Below are positions 8,868 to 17,629 of a DNA stretch of 64,000 nucleotides, in pieces. Source of the stretch: Paraburkholderia bryophila. Lineage in GTDB: Bacteria; Pseudomonadota; Gammaproteobacteria; Burkholderiales; Burkholderiaceae. Position 1 is the stretch's first letter. Each line of letters opens with the position of its first letter. The notes under the pieces were generated by a model. The model worked only from the letters and a program-made list of their open reading frames with translations. It had not been told where the DNA came from and searched no databases. The stretch spans positions 117,884 through 181,883 of the forward strand of contig NZ_QLTK01000012.1 of assembly GCF_003269035.1 (NCBI RefSeq). Direction: 5' to 3'. Made by a program: the position numbers and the translations under genes.

Positions 8868-9177
8868 TGGCGGGGGTCTCCAGTAGTGCACGCGTTGCTG
8901 CGCGCCGAATGTCGGGGAAACCCTCGATTTTAGCGGAAGCACGCCGCTGCACCATTTTGGAACGTGGTTTTTAGGGCACGGCGAGCAGGCGAAAAATCCC
9001 CTTCGCATACCATTTACGCGACACGTCCATTCGTCATGCGATCTATCGCGGAAAAGGCTTTCGCACAATGCCGGGCAAGTGGGAGGGAATCGCTCTCATA
9101 CCGGCTCGCCACGCCGAACGGCACGCTATTCAGCGTGCGCAGAGCCGGGCGGGAAAAGGCGGGGAGAAAAAGGCGCT
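8868..9177. other. Intergenic, nothing recognised
   Basis: The 310 bp between the permease start and the response-regulator stop contain no plausible gene or hairpin terminator that I can identify. The permease promoter should be in the first part of it. Confidence 0.4.
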
Positions 9178-9834
9178 TCAGCCGGCCATCGCCGGATTGA
9201 GATCGACGAGCCGGTTGCTCATCACGTAGAAGGTCAGCTCGGCGTTATTGCGCAGCTTCATTTTCTCGAGCAGGCGCGTGCGGTACACGCTGACCGTCTT
9301 CACCGACAGCGACAGCGCGGCGGCGATATCGGTTAGCCGTTTGCCCGAGGCGAGCATGCACAGCGTCTGGTATTCGCGATCCGAGAGCTTTTCGTGCGGC
9401 AATTGTTCGCCGTCGAAGGAGACGTAGTCGGCCAGCGCTTCGGCCATCGCCGGGCTCACGTATTTGCGGCCGGCGGCGACCTGCTGGATCGCGCCGATCA
9501 TCTGCGCGGCATCGACGGTTTTCGACAGATAACCTGCCGCACCGGCTTTCAGCGCGCGCACGGCGTACTGGTCCTCGCGGTACATCGAGAACATCAGCAC
9601 GGCCACGCGCGGCACCTTGCGTTTCAGGCGCTTGAGCACTTCGACGCCGTTCATGTCGGGCAGCGAGATGTCGAGCAGCACCACGTCGTAACTGTGCTGG
9701 ACGACGGCGTCGAGCGCTTCGGCGCCGGTTTGCGCCTCGGTAACCTCGCGCGCCACGCCGCGGTCGAGCAGCAATTGACGCACGCCCTGGCGGACCACGG
9801 CGTGGTCGTCGGCGAGCAGGATGCGCAGACTCAT
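9178..9834 (-). CDS. NarL/FixJ-family response regulator
   Basis: A 218-residue two-domain regulator, started at the ATG of MSLRILLADD (9832-9834) because the receiver domain begins there. The receiver has acidic DD at 9-10, phosphoacceptor Asp55 (VVLLDISLPD) and the conserved Lys in GYLSK. The C-terminal LuxR-type helix-turn-helix (LSDREYQTLCMLASGKRLTD and following) binds DNA. It starts 10 bp after the histidine kinase stop and forms a cognate pair with it. The target genes are unknown; autoregulation or control of the neighbouring permease is possible but not shown. Confidence 0.9.
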   Translation of the reverse strand: MSLRILLADDHAVVRQGVRQLLLDRGVAREVTEAQTGAEALDAVVQHSYDVVLLDISLPDMNGVEVLKRLKRKVPRVAVLMFSMYREDQYAVRALKAGAAGYLSKTVDAAQMIGAIQQVAAGRKYVSPAMAEALADYVSFDGEQLPHEKLSDREYQTLCMLASGKRLTDIAAALSLSVKTVSVYRTRLLEKMKLRNNAELTFYVMSNRLVDLNPAMAG

Positions 9835-9844
9835 GTCGGCAGGC

Positions 9845-10726
9845 TCACGATTGCAAGGCGCGCCGCTCGGCGCACGGTGCGTCGGCCAGCATCGCGTCCC
9901 ACGCGAAGCGCGCCCGCAGCAGCGTGCCGCGCGACGCGTCGGCGGCGTCGCCACGCTTCGCGGCAATCCGCCTGGCGCTCACGCGCAGCGTGCCGTCGAA
10001 CGCGGCGCAGCGCGCCTGCATGCCGCTCAGGCCGAAATGGCCGCGACGGCTGCGGGCTTTGCGCGTCAAGCCGATACCGTCGTCGGCGACGATCAGCGTG
10101 AGATGACGCCGGCTGGTTTCGATCCGCACGTCCGCCGATTCGGCACGGGCGTGCTTGGCAATGTTGTTCAGCGCTTCCTGTGCGACGCGGAACACGGCCA
10201 GCGCGGCGTCGGCCGGCAGGCGGGTGAGGCGCACGTCGGCGGCGCAGACGAAGCTCGTGCGCAATTGCGTGCGCGCGGCGAAGTCGCCTGTCCAATGGGC
10301 CAGTGCGCCGACAATGCCGCTTTCCAACGACGGCGCATGTAACTCCGCGACGGCCTGGCGGCTGGCGGCGCACACGGCGTCGAGCGAACGATTCGCGACG
10401 GCGAGCGCGGCCGCGCATTGCGGCGGCGCATCGGCGGGCAGCCAGGTTTCGACGCCCGCGAGCGCAAAGCGCGTCGCGGTCAGCTCGGCGCCCACGCCGT
10501 CGTGCAACTCGCGCGCCACGTGCCGGCAGGCCGCCTCCTGCGCCTGCACGAGTTCCGCCGACAGTTCGCGGACCCTGGCCCGCAGTTGGGCGAGCTCACG
10601 TTCGGCAGCAGACGCCAGCGCAACGCTGTCAATGGCAACGGCGGCCTTACCGGACGTGTCGAAGCCGTCGCGAGCGGGCGACAAGGGAAGATGCGCGGTA
10701 AAAGGGACGACAGTCGACGTATCCAT
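9845..10726 (-). CDS. HisKA_3-type sensor histidine kinase without membrane domain
   Basis: A 293-residue kinase. An N-terminal coiled coil (residues 38-66) leads into the HisKA_3 dimerisation box RHVARELHDGVGAEL with phosphoacceptor His75. The C-terminal HATPase domain shows the N box (AQEALNNIAKHA) and the DDGIGL G1 box. There is no transmembrane segment or recognisable PAS/GAF sensor, so the signal must be sensed in the cytoplasm or through a partner protein. It is transcribed ahead of its response regulator. The C-terminus after the G2 box is unusual in having an extra Ala/Arg-rich stretch. Confidence 0.88.
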   Translation of the reverse strand: MDTSTVVPFTAHLPLSPARDGFDTSGKAAVAIDSVALASAAERELAQLRARVRELSAELVQAQEAACRHVARELHDGVGAELTATRFALAGVETWLPADAPPQCAAALAVANRSLDAVCAASRQAVAELHAPSLESGIVGALAHWTGDFAARTQLRTSFVCAADVRLTRLPADAALAVFRVAQEALNNIAKHARAESADVRIETSRRHLTLIVADDGIGLTRKARSRRGHFGLSGMQARCAAFDGTLRVSARRIAAKRGDAADASRGTLLRARFAWDAMLADAPCAERRALQS

Positions 10727-11104
10727 GACTTTCCCTCTCAGGAAGCGGTGTGGACAGCGAAGCGGATGCGCATCCAGGGCGCGAAGACGAAAGAACGCAT
10801 GCGGGTCTCTAGCCTCCAGGGATGAACCGTGACGCGCAGCGCGCGACGGACAATTTGCTACGGTGCGACGTAACGAAATTTACATTCAGTAACATGAACT
10901 GCGGATTTCGGAAGGAGTTAGCTATTCGTCTGATCACGCGCGGCGATCATATCTCAAAAGTAGAAAAAATGCAGTCCCACCAAGGGTTAGCGCCTACATT
11001 TCACGCAATGGTTGATGTATTGCAACATGACAAAGCGGCCAATTTTGTAGGAATAATACCGACGCCAAATGTCAAAACGGCGGCGTCATTTTGTAACCGG
11101 CAAC
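10727..11104. other. Intergenic, AT-richer, nothing recognised
   Basis: This stretch between the kinase start and the fpr terminator contains a noticeably AT-rich part (about 10860-11095) likely to hold the promoter of the kinase/regulator pair. No RNA gene or conserved small protein was recognised. Confidence 0.4.
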
Positions 11105-11132
11105 AAAAAAGGAGCCCGGAGGCTCCTTTTTT
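11105..11132 (-). terminator. Rho-independent terminator downstream of fpr
   Basis: A 6-bp GC stem (GGAGCC 11111-11116, GGCTCC 11121-11126) with a 4-nt loop is flanked by A6 and T6 tracts, so it can terminate on both strands. It lies about 55 bp past the fpr stop and serves that gene. Confidence 0.85.
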
Positions 11133-11184
11133 GCTCGATCGCGCGGCGTTGCGCCGCATGATCGGGGCGTGCGAGACGCGCCGT

Positions 11185-11955
11185 TTAACCGACGAACGCC
11201 TTTTCGACCACGTAGTGACCCGGCGCGTTGTTGCTGCCCTCCTCGAAACCGAGGTCGTCCAGCAGCTTGCGCGTGTCGCGCAGCATGTGCGGGCTGCCGC
11301 ACAGCATGACGCGGTCGTTTTCGAGCGAGAAGCCCGGTACGCCGAGGTCGGCGAACAGCTTTTCGGTTTCGATCAATTCGGTGATGCGGCCGCGGTTCTG
11401 GAACGCCTCGCGCGTGACCGTGGGGTAATACAGCAGCTTTTCCTGCACCAGCTCGCCGAGGTGTTCATGCGCCGGCAGGTGGTCGGTGATGTATTCCTTG
11501 TACGCCAGTTCGTCGACGAAGCGGCAGGTGTGCGTCAGCACGACGCGCTCGTAGCGGTCGTAAATGTCCGGATCCTTGATGATCGACATGAACGGCGCGA
11601 GGCCCGTGCCGGTGGATAGCAGCCACAGCGTCTTGCCCGGCAGCAGGTTGTCGGCCATCAGCGTGCCGACTGGTTTCTTGCCGATCAGGACTTCGTCGCC
11701 AACCTTCAGATGCTGCAGACGCGACGTGAGCGGGCCGTCCTGCACCTTGATGCTCAGGAATTCGAGGTGCTCTTCGTAGTTCGCGCTCGCCAGGCTGTAG
11801 GCGCGAATCAGCGGCTTGCCGTCGACTTCGAGGCCCACCATCGTGAACTGGCCGTTCTCGAAGCGGAACGAAGGATCGCGCGTGCAGGTGAAGCTGAAAA
11901 GCGTATCGGTCCAGTGATGGACGCTCAGGACGGTCTGTGTGTTCAGGTTGCTCAT
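11185..11955 (-). CDS. fpr: Ferredoxin-NADP(+) reductase
   Basis: A 256-residue flavoprotein, started at MSNLNTQTVL (11953-11955). The FAD-binding motif RAYSLAS, the NADP-binding GTGLAPFMSI and the C-terminal VEKAFVG (aromatic residue near the end as in bacterial FNR/Fpr) are all present. It exchanges electrons between NADPH and ferredoxin or flavodoxin in the cytoplasm and is often part of the oxidative-stress response. The length and layout match bacterial Fpr of the Azotobacter/Pseudomonas class. A terminator follows directly, and it appears to be a single-gene unit. Confidence 0.93.
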   Translation of the reverse strand: MSNLNTQTVLSVHHWTDTLFSFTCTRDPSFRFENGQFTMVGLEVDGKPLIRAYSLASANYEEHLEFLSIKVQDGPLTSRLQHLKVGDEVLIGKKPVGTLMADNLLPGKTLWLLSTGTGLAPFMSIIKDPDIYDRYERVVLTHTCRFVDELAYKEYITDHLPAHEHLGELVQEKLLYYPTVTREAFQNRGRITELIETEKLFADLGVPGFSLENDRVMLCGSPHMLRDTRKLLDDLGFEEGSNNAPGHYVVEKAFVG

Positions 11956-12528
11956 GGCTTCTTGGATAGTGCGAAAAAGGCGGCCAGTCGTTGGAGCCGG
12001 CCGGCACGGCAAGGGCGATGCTGCGTTCACCCGGAGTCGGGAATCACGCGCAATCCGCTATTTTACCGCGCCGGATGCCCGAGGGCGGCGACGCGGCGGT
12101 TGAGCGTGGTGAAGCGGGTACCGGACCAGGAAGCGGCGGCGCCGGCCGTTGATACAGTCGGGCGCCGCGAAGTACGTTGGCGTGGCTGCCGCCGCGCTTC
12201 AGCAAGGGAACGGCGATGGGCGAACGCCGCGCAGGGCGGCTGCCATCGGCTGTCCGGCATGCGCCGGATAGGCGCGCCGCGCGGGCAACTTGTTCGCGAT
12301 GATACCGAAAGCCGCCGGGCGCTGCAGCATTGACCCTGCTGATAAAACTGGCAAAAGCGCGGACGCGTCCGGGCGCGACGGATAGCCGCGACAGGGTTGG
12401 CGCGAGCGCGGAGGTCTTTCGTTAATAAGATCGAGACCGGGTCTTATTGGTACACAGGCCTAGCCTGAAAACCGTATTGGACGGTCAGAAGCCAAGCTTG
12501 ATAGCGCTAAGCGCGTTTCAGCGATTGA
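11956..12528. other. Intergenic with an AT-rich inverted repeat
   Basis: No gene is supported. Near the right end an inverted repeat AATAAGA (12424-12430) and TCTTATT (12442-12448) with an 11-nt spacer lies about 80 bp past the end of the ABC transporter operon. It could be a weak terminator or a regulatory site; the AT stem makes terminator function doubtful. Confidence 0.35.
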
Positions 12529-13497
12529 TCACGCCGGCGCCGTCACGCGCTTCTTTCCGCGCTGCTTCAACACCCGCGCCTGCAGCACGATCACCAGCAG
12601 CAGAAACACGCCGCGAATCACCGACTGCCAGTACGCCGACAAGCTGATGAACCCCAGCCCGTTCTCGAAGTTCAGCAGATTGAACACGAGACCGAGCAGC
12701 AGCACGCCGGCAATCGTCATCGCGATCGAGCCTTCGCCGCCGCTCAGCAAGGTGCCGCCGAGCACGACTGCCGAAATCGCGAACAGCTCCCAGCCGACGC
12801 CTTCGTTCGGCTGTCCCGCGCCGAACTGCGCGGCGAGGATCACGCCGGCCATACCGGCCAGCAAGCCGCTCACCGCATAGGCCATCACCAGCGTGCGGTC
12901 GACGTTCAGGCCCATCAGCCGCGCCGCTTCCTCGCTGCCGCCGACGGCGAGCGAATGCCGTCCGAAGCGCGTGCTGCGCAGCGCCAGCCAGCCCGCCAGC
13001 GCGGCCGCCGCCGCGACGAGCCCCGGAATCGGCAGCCCGAACAGGTCGCCCTGACCGAAGTTGCCGAAGTTGCCGAAGTTCGAATCGGCGGCGATCGACA
13101 CTGCGTCGTTCTTGCCGAGCAGCAGCGCGACGCCGTGGGCGCCGAGACTGGTCGCGAGCGTGACGATAAACGGCAGGATTTTCAGGCGCGTGATGATCAG
13201 ACCGTTCAGCACGCCGACCACGAGTCCGGCGGCGCATCCCGCCAGCACGGCGACCCAACTGCCGTACACGCTGGTGAGCGCGGCAACCACGCTCGCCAGC
13301 GCCGCCACCGTGCCGACCGACAGATCGATGCCGCCAGTGATGATGACGAACGCCATGCCGACCGAGATCAGCGCGAACATCGAGTTGTAGCGCCAGAAAG
13401 ACGTGATGTTGTACGCCGAGCCGAAATGGTCGTAGCGCACCAGGCCGAATACGACGAGCGCGGCCAGCGCGAGCAGGATAGGGAGATTCTTTTTCAT
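12529..13497 (-). CDS. yjfF: Sugar ABC transporter permease, YjfF-like
   Basis: A 322-residue RbsC-family permease with 8-10 hydrophobic segments. The conserved ITGGIDLSVG motif of ribose/galactose-class permeases is near residues 53-62, and the EAA-like cytoplasmic loop is around GGSEEAARLMGLNV. It is the second permease of a four-gene cluster whose binding protein resembles E. coli YtfQ, so it corresponds to YjfF of the galactofuranose importer. It begins 39 bp after the stop of the first permease. It should form a heterodimeric channel with the YtfT-like protein in the inner membrane. Confidence 0.85.
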   Translation of the reverse strand: MKKNLPILLALAALVVFGLVRYDHFGSAYNITSFWRYNSMFALISVGMAFVIITGGIDLSVGTVAALASVVAALTSVYGSWVAVLAGCAAGLVVGVLNGLIITRLKILPFIVTLATSLGAHGVALLLGKNDAVSIAADSNFGNFGNFGQGDLFGLPIPGLVAAAAALAGWLALRSTRFGRHSLAVGGSEEAARLMGLNVDRTLVMAYAVSGLLAGMAGVILAAQFGAGQPNEGVGWELFAISAVVLGGTLLSGGEGSIAMTIAGVLLLGLVFNLLNFENGLGFISLSAYWQSVIRGVFLLLVIVLQARVLKQRGKKRVTAPA

Positions 13498-13536
13498 CGC
13501 ATCGAGTCCGGGAGTGTCCTTGCCTTGTCCTGCGAT

Positions 13537-14574
13537 TCAGCGCGAACGCCGCTGCACATACACCGCCGCGACGATGATGCCGGCCTTCACCACCAGCGCC
13601 GCCGCATCGGGAATGCCATGCGCGAGCAGCGTGTAGCGCAGCAACTGGATGATCAGCGCGCCGATCAGCGTGCCGCCGATATACGCCTTGCCGCCCGTCA
13701 ATGCCGTACCGCCGACGGCCACCGCCGCGATCGCATCGAGTTCGACCCCGAGCCCGACCACGTTCGCATCGGAAGACGAATTCACCGAGATCGAGATCAG
13801 CCCTGCCAGACCGGCGAGCGCCGCGCACAGCGTGTAGGCGATCAGCTTGACCGTGGCAGTCGGCACGCCGCACAGATACGCGGCCTTTTCGTTGCCGCCG
13901 GTGATCAGCAGATACTGGCCGAACAGCGTTTTACGCACGACCCACACGAACACGGCGACCAGCGCCAGCATCAGCAGCACCTGGAACGGCACACCGGCCA
14001 CCTTGCCGAGCGCGATCCACTGGAATGCGGGGGTGTTGAACGCTTGCAGGCTGCCGTCCGTGACGACCTGCGCGATGCCGCGTCCGGCGATGAACAGCAC
14101 CAGCGTCGCGACAATCGGCTGCACCGCGAGCCGCGTCACCAGCCAGCCGTTGAACACGCCGCACAACGCCGCGGCCAGCACCGGCAGCACGAACGCGAGC
14201 GCGATGCCGGCGGGTCCCGCGATGTTCAGGAACAGCATCGGCGCGAGCGCGCCGGAAATCGCCATCGACGCGCCCACCGACAGGTCGATGCCGCCCGTCG
14301 CCACCACCAGCGTCATGCCGATGCCGACAATCACGATCGTCACGACCTGGGTCATGTTGACGTTGAAGGTTTGCAGCGACCAGAAGTGCGGCGTGAAGAT
14401 CAGATTGAACAGCACCATGGCGAGCAGCACGATCACTTCGCGCTGCATCGCGAGGCGGCGCCATTTCTGCACGGTGCTGGCCGATTTGACGCGCGGTGCC
14501 GCGCTGATTTGCGCGGCGCTTTCGCCGTGGCGCGGTTCGGTTTGCAACGATTCGGTATGCAGCTTAAGCGCCAT
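13537..14574 (-). CDS. ytfT: Sugar ABC transporter permease, YtfT-like
   Basis: A 345-residue permease with a 40-residue polar N-terminal extension followed by RbsC-type membrane helices. The ATGGIDLSVGASMAISGALA segment is the family signature, and NEKAAYLCGVPTATVKLIAY is the loop contacting the ATPase. Its ATG overlaps the 3' end of the ATPase gene by 11 bp, implying translational coupling. Together with the YjfF-like permease it would import a hexose such as galactofuranose. Confidence 0.85.
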   Translation of the reverse strand: MALKLHTESLQTEPRHGESAAQISAAPRVKSASTVQKWRRLAMQREVIVLLAMVLFNLIFTPHFWSLQTFNVNMTQVVTIVIVGIGMTLVVATGGIDLSVGASMAISGALAPMLFLNIAGPAGIALAFVLPVLAAALCGVFNGWLVTRLAVQPIVATLVLFIAGRGIAQVVTDGSLQAFNTPAFQWIALGKVAGVPFQVLLMLALVAVFVWVVRKTLFGQYLLITGGNEKAAYLCGVPTATVKLIAYTLCAALAGLAGLISISVNSSSDANVVGLGVELDAIAAVAVGGTALTGGKAYIGGTLIGALIIQLLRYTLLAHGIPDAAALVVKAGIIVAAVYVQRRSR

Positions 14575-16198
14575 GACGGTCGCCCTCCAACGCGTCTTCG
14601 ATATGGGCGGCGTTTGCCGTTTGCGCGGCGTCGGCCAGTGGCGAATGGCCTTCGCTGCCGTAGGCGATGGCGTCCATGATCGCGGTCTCGCTCATGGCGG
14701 CGCCGTTCAGTTCGGCGACGGTGCGGCCGTCCCGGATCACCACCGCGCGATCGGCGACGGCGGTCAGTTCCTCCAGTTCCGAGGCCGACAGCAGCACGCC
14801 GAGTCCCGCGTCGCGCAACTCGCGCACGATCTTGGCGACATCGGCTTTGGCGCCGACGTCGATGCCGCGCGTCGGTTCGTCGAGCAGCAGGAGCGACGGC
14901 TCGGCGGCGAGCCAGCGCGCGAGCAGTACCTTCTGCTGATTGCCGCCGGACAGTTCGCGGATCGGCTGATCGGCGGAGCGCAGTTTGATGCCGAGCGACG
15001 CGATGAACCGGTCGACGATCGCCTGCTGCTTTTTCACGTCGACGATGCCGTTTTTTGTCAGCGTGCGCAGGCAGACCAGCGTGAGGTTGTCGCGCACCGA
15101 CAGTTCAGGGACGATGCCTTCGGCCTTACGGTCTTCGGTGAGATACGCGAGCCCGCGTGCGATCGCGTCTTGTGGCGACTTCAGCGCGACGGTTTCGCCG
15201 TCGAGCGACAGCGAGCCTTGCTCCAGCGGATCGGCGCCGAACATCAGCCGCATGGTTTCGGTGCGGCCCGAGCCGAGCAGGCCGGCGAGGCCGACCGCTT
15301 CGCCCGCATGCACTTCCAGCGAGACGTCGCTGACTTTCGGCGGCGCGCCCAGATTGATGGCGGCCAGCGCCTGTTTGCCGCGGCGTGCGAGGTTCGCTTC
15401 GCGGGCGGAGGTGTCGTCCTGCACGACGGCGGCGAGCGTGCGGCCGAGCATCGTCGTGACGAGTTGCAGTTTGTCCATCTCGGCCATCGTGCTTTGCGCC
15501 ACGGTCTGGCCGTCGCGCATCACGGTGACACGGTCGCACAGCGCATACAGCTCGTCGAGCCGGTGCGAGACGAAAATCACCGCGCGGCCGTCGTCGCGCA
15601 GTTTGCGCACCACCGTGAACAGCAGTTCCACTTCGCGTTCGTCGAGCGACGAGGTGGACTCGTCCATGATGACCATTCTGGCGTCTGCCGAGACCGCGCG
15701 CGCCAGCGCCACCATCTGCTGGATCGCGGTCGAATAGCTGGCCACCGGTTTCTTCACGTCGATCTGCAAGCCGAACGATTCGAGCAGCGCGGCGGCGCGT
15801 TGCTGCACCGCGCGCCAATCGATCAGACCGAAACGGCACGGCTCGCGGCCGAGAAAAATGTTTTCCGCCACCGAGCGGAACGGCACCAGATTGATCTCCT
15901 GATAGATCGTGCTGATGCCCGCCTCGCGTGCCAGTTTCGGCGTGCGGAAATCGACCTCGCGGCCGTCGAAGCGCACGCTGCCCGAGCCGCGCCGATAGGC
16001 GCCGGTCAGGATCTTGATCATGGTCGATTTGCCGGCGCCGTTCTGGCCGATCAGCGCGTGCACTTCACCGGCGGCGACGCTCAGATTGGCGCCGCGCAAT
16101 GCGGCCACGCCGCCGAAGCTGATGCCGATGTCCTGCATCTCGAGCAGCGGCGATACGTTGAGGGGAGAGTCTGGCGTCTGCGTGGCGGATGGCGTCAC
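14564..16198 (-). CDS. ytfR: Sugar ABC transporter ATPase (two nucleotide-binding domains), YtfR-like
   Basis: A 544-residue duplicated ATPase. The start is the GTG at 16196-16198, chosen because AGGAGG lies 6 nt upstream; the frame continues upstream without conservation. Domain 1 has Walker A GQNGAGKST (51-59) but a degenerate signature; domain 2 has a modified Walker A-like GLLGSGRTE and a good signature LSGGNQQKV followed by LLLLDEPTRGIDVG. This asymmetry is typical of the MglA/RbsA/YtfR family. It energises the two permeases encoded downstream. A hairpin in the 280-bp gap upstream probably limits its expression relative to the binding protein. Confidence 0.9.
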   Translation of the reverse strand: MTPSATQTPDSPLNVSPLLEMQDIGISFGGVAALRGANLSVAAGEVHALIGQNGAGKSTMIKILTGAYRRGSGSVRFDGREVDFRTPKLAREAGISTIYQEINLVPFRSVAENIFLGREPCRFGLIDWRAVQQRAAALLESFGLQIDVKKPVASYSTAIQQMVALARAVSADARMVIMDESTSSLDEREVELLFTVVRKLRDDGRAVIFVSHRLDELYALCDRVTVMRDGQTVAQSTMAEMDKLQLVTTMLGRTLAAVVQDDTSAREANLARRGKQALAAINLGAPPKVSDVSLEVHAGEAVGLAGLLGSGRTETMRLMFGADPLEQGSLSLDGETVALKSPQDAIARGLAYLTEDRKAEGIVPELSVRDNLTLVCLRTLTKNGIVDVKKQQAIVDRFIASLGIKLRSADQPIRELSGGNQQKVLLARWLAAEPSLLLLDEPTRGIDVGAKADVAKIVRELRDAGLGVLLSASELEELTAVADRAVVIRDGRTVAELNGAAMSETAIMDAIAYGSEGHSPLADAAQTANAAHIEDALEGDRHGA

Positions 16199-16330
16199 GG
16201 GTGTCCTCCTGATGCATGTGCTGCGAGTGCGGCACGATCTGCGACGATCCAAGCGGACTGCACGGCAGTCGCTGCGCGCTGCAGGCAGAAGCGCTTTGCA
16301 GCGACCTCGCCGAATCATGGTACGCCGCAT

Positions 16331-16374
16331 AAAAGCGAAGCGACGGTCCGTGCGGGCACGGCTGCGTCGCTTCG
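16331..16374 (-). terminator. Hairpin attenuator between ytfQ and ytfR
   Basis: On the minus strand a 10-bp stem (CGAAGCGACG at 16336-16345 paired with CGTCGCTTCG at 16365-16374) encloses a smaller inner stem and is followed by CTTTT. It sits between the binding-protein gene and the ATPase gene. Such intergenic stem-loops in ABC operons give partial termination or protect the upstream mRNA so that binding protein exceeds transporter. Confidence 0.65.
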
Positions 16375-16477
16375 AAACCTTCTCGTCATCCGTCTGCCGC
16401 GCCAGGATCTTGCATGGGACCGGAGACGGTTTTCAAAGGCGGATGACGTCCTGCTGCAACGCTGCTTCGAAGCAAGC

Positions 16478-17497
16478 TCAATAGCCGTACTGCATGTTCT
16501 GCTGCACGTTGCTCTTGTCGTAGAAACGGTCGGAAACCTTCACCCACGTCGGCACCTTTTCACCCTTCGCGTAACGCTGTGCCACATCGCAGGCGAGCGG
16601 GCCGAAGAACGGGCTCGACTGCACGCTCGCGCCGAGTTCGCCAGCCGCGATCGCATCCATGCCGCCCTTGGTGCCGTCGATCGTGACGATCTGGATATCC
16701 TTGCCCGGTTGCTTGCCGGCCGCCTTGATCGCGGCGATCGCGCCGAGCGCCATTTCGTCGTTATGCGCGTAGACGGCGGTGACGTCCGGATGCGCCTGCA
16801 ACAGCGTTTCCATCACCTGGCGACCCTTGTCGCGCGCGAAGTCGCCGCTTTGCGACGCGATGATCGTCATGCCCGGATTCTTCGCGATGACTTCGTCGAA
16901 ACCCTTCTTGCGATCGTTCGCGGCCGACGCGCCGGTGGTGCCTTCGAGCTCGATGATCTTCGCCTTGCCGCCGGTCGCCTTGACCAGCCAGTCAGCGGCG
17001 CGATGACCCTGATCGATAAAGTCCGAACCGATGAACGTGATGTAGTCGCGGCCCGCTTTAGCAACCGACTGGTCGACGTCGCGGTCGACCAGAATCACGG
17101 GAATGCCGGCCTTTTTAGCCTGCAGCACGATCGGTGCGAGCGGCTTTTCCTCGCGCGGCGGGAACACCAGCAGATCGACGTGCTGCGCGATCATGCTTTG
17201 AATGTCGGAGACCTGTTTGGAGTTGGAGCCGTTGGCGTCGGTCATGACCATCTGCCAGCCGCACTTTGCCGCGATGTCCTTGAAGCTCTTGGTTTCCGCG
17301 AGACGCCACGGATTGTTGCTTTCGGTCTGCGCGAAGCCGACCTTCAGCGGAGTCTTGGTGGGCAACTTCGGCAACGCGTCGTCGGCGTGCGCGGTGGCGA
17401 CGCCGAAACCGATTGCCAGAGCCAGCAGCGAACCCGCCAGCGGACGAATCTGCTGCTTGCGCACGTGAGCGCGCGACTGCGTGTTGAGCGACGCCAT
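16478..17497 (-). CDS. ytfQ: Periplasmic sugar-binding protein, YtfQ-like
   Basis: A 339-residue type I periplasmic binding protein. An N-terminal signal peptide with a basic start and hydrophobic core (LAGSLLALAIGFGVATAHA) is probably cleaved near residue 38. Segments such as ELEGTTGASAANDRKKGF and SQSGDFARDKGRQVMETLL closely match E. coli YtfQ, the galactofuranose-binding protein. GGAGGAAG lies just before the ATG. It is the first gene of the transporter operon and lies under a promoter overlapping the end of the LacI-type gene. Galactofuranose is the substrate by homology; galactose or arabinose cannot be excluded. Confidence 0.88.
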   Translation of the reverse strand: MASLNTQSRAHVRKQQIRPLAGSLLALAIGFGVATAHADDALPKLPTKTPLKVGFAQTESNNPWRLAETKSFKDIAAKCGWQMVMTDANGSNSKQVSDIQSMIAQHVDLLVFPPREEKPLAPIVLQAKKAGIPVILVDRDVDQSVAKAGRDYITFIGSDFIDQGHRAADWLVKATGGKAKIIELEGTTGASAANDRKKGFDEVIAKNPGMTIIASQSGDFARDKGRQVMETLLQAHPDVTAVYAHNDEMALGAIAAIKAAGKQPGKDIQIVTIDGTKGGMDAIAAGELGASVQSSPFFGPLACDVAQRYAKGEKVPTWVKVSDRFYDKSNVQQNMQYGY

Positions 17498-17588
17498 GTC
17501 TTCCTCCAGTACCTGGTGAGGTAGGTTGTATTTGCTTTTTGTGTTTCTCCTGCCGGCCGACGCTGTTCCATCACAACCGGACGTGCCG

Positions 17589-17618
17589 ATTATTCCACTC
17601 GGAATTATTATCGGTCAA
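17589..17618 (-). promoter_or_regulatory. Probable sigma-70 promoter of the ytfQRT-yjfF operon
   Basis: On the minus strand TTGACC (17613-17618) is separated by 18 bp from AATAAT (17589-17594). It sits about 90 bp upstream of the ytfQ start codon and overlaps the 3' end of the regulator gene and a palindromic operator. Confidence 0.55.
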
Positions 17619-17629
17619 TCACTAATAAT
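17604..17629. promoter_or_regulatory. Putative LacI-family operator overlapping the ytfQ promoter
   Basis: An inverted repeat of ATTATTA (17604-17610) and TAATAAT (17623-17629) with a 12-bp spacer covers the -35 region. The same half-site recurs twice on the other side of the regulator gene, which supports binding by its product. Confidence 0.5.

Noticed and set aside
13847..17524. A 1225-codon open frame on the plus strand over the ABC transporter genes
   Set aside because: It is antisense to four well-conserved genes; high GC content opens long spurious frames and its composition (Arg/Asp/His/Gln-rich) is not protein-like.
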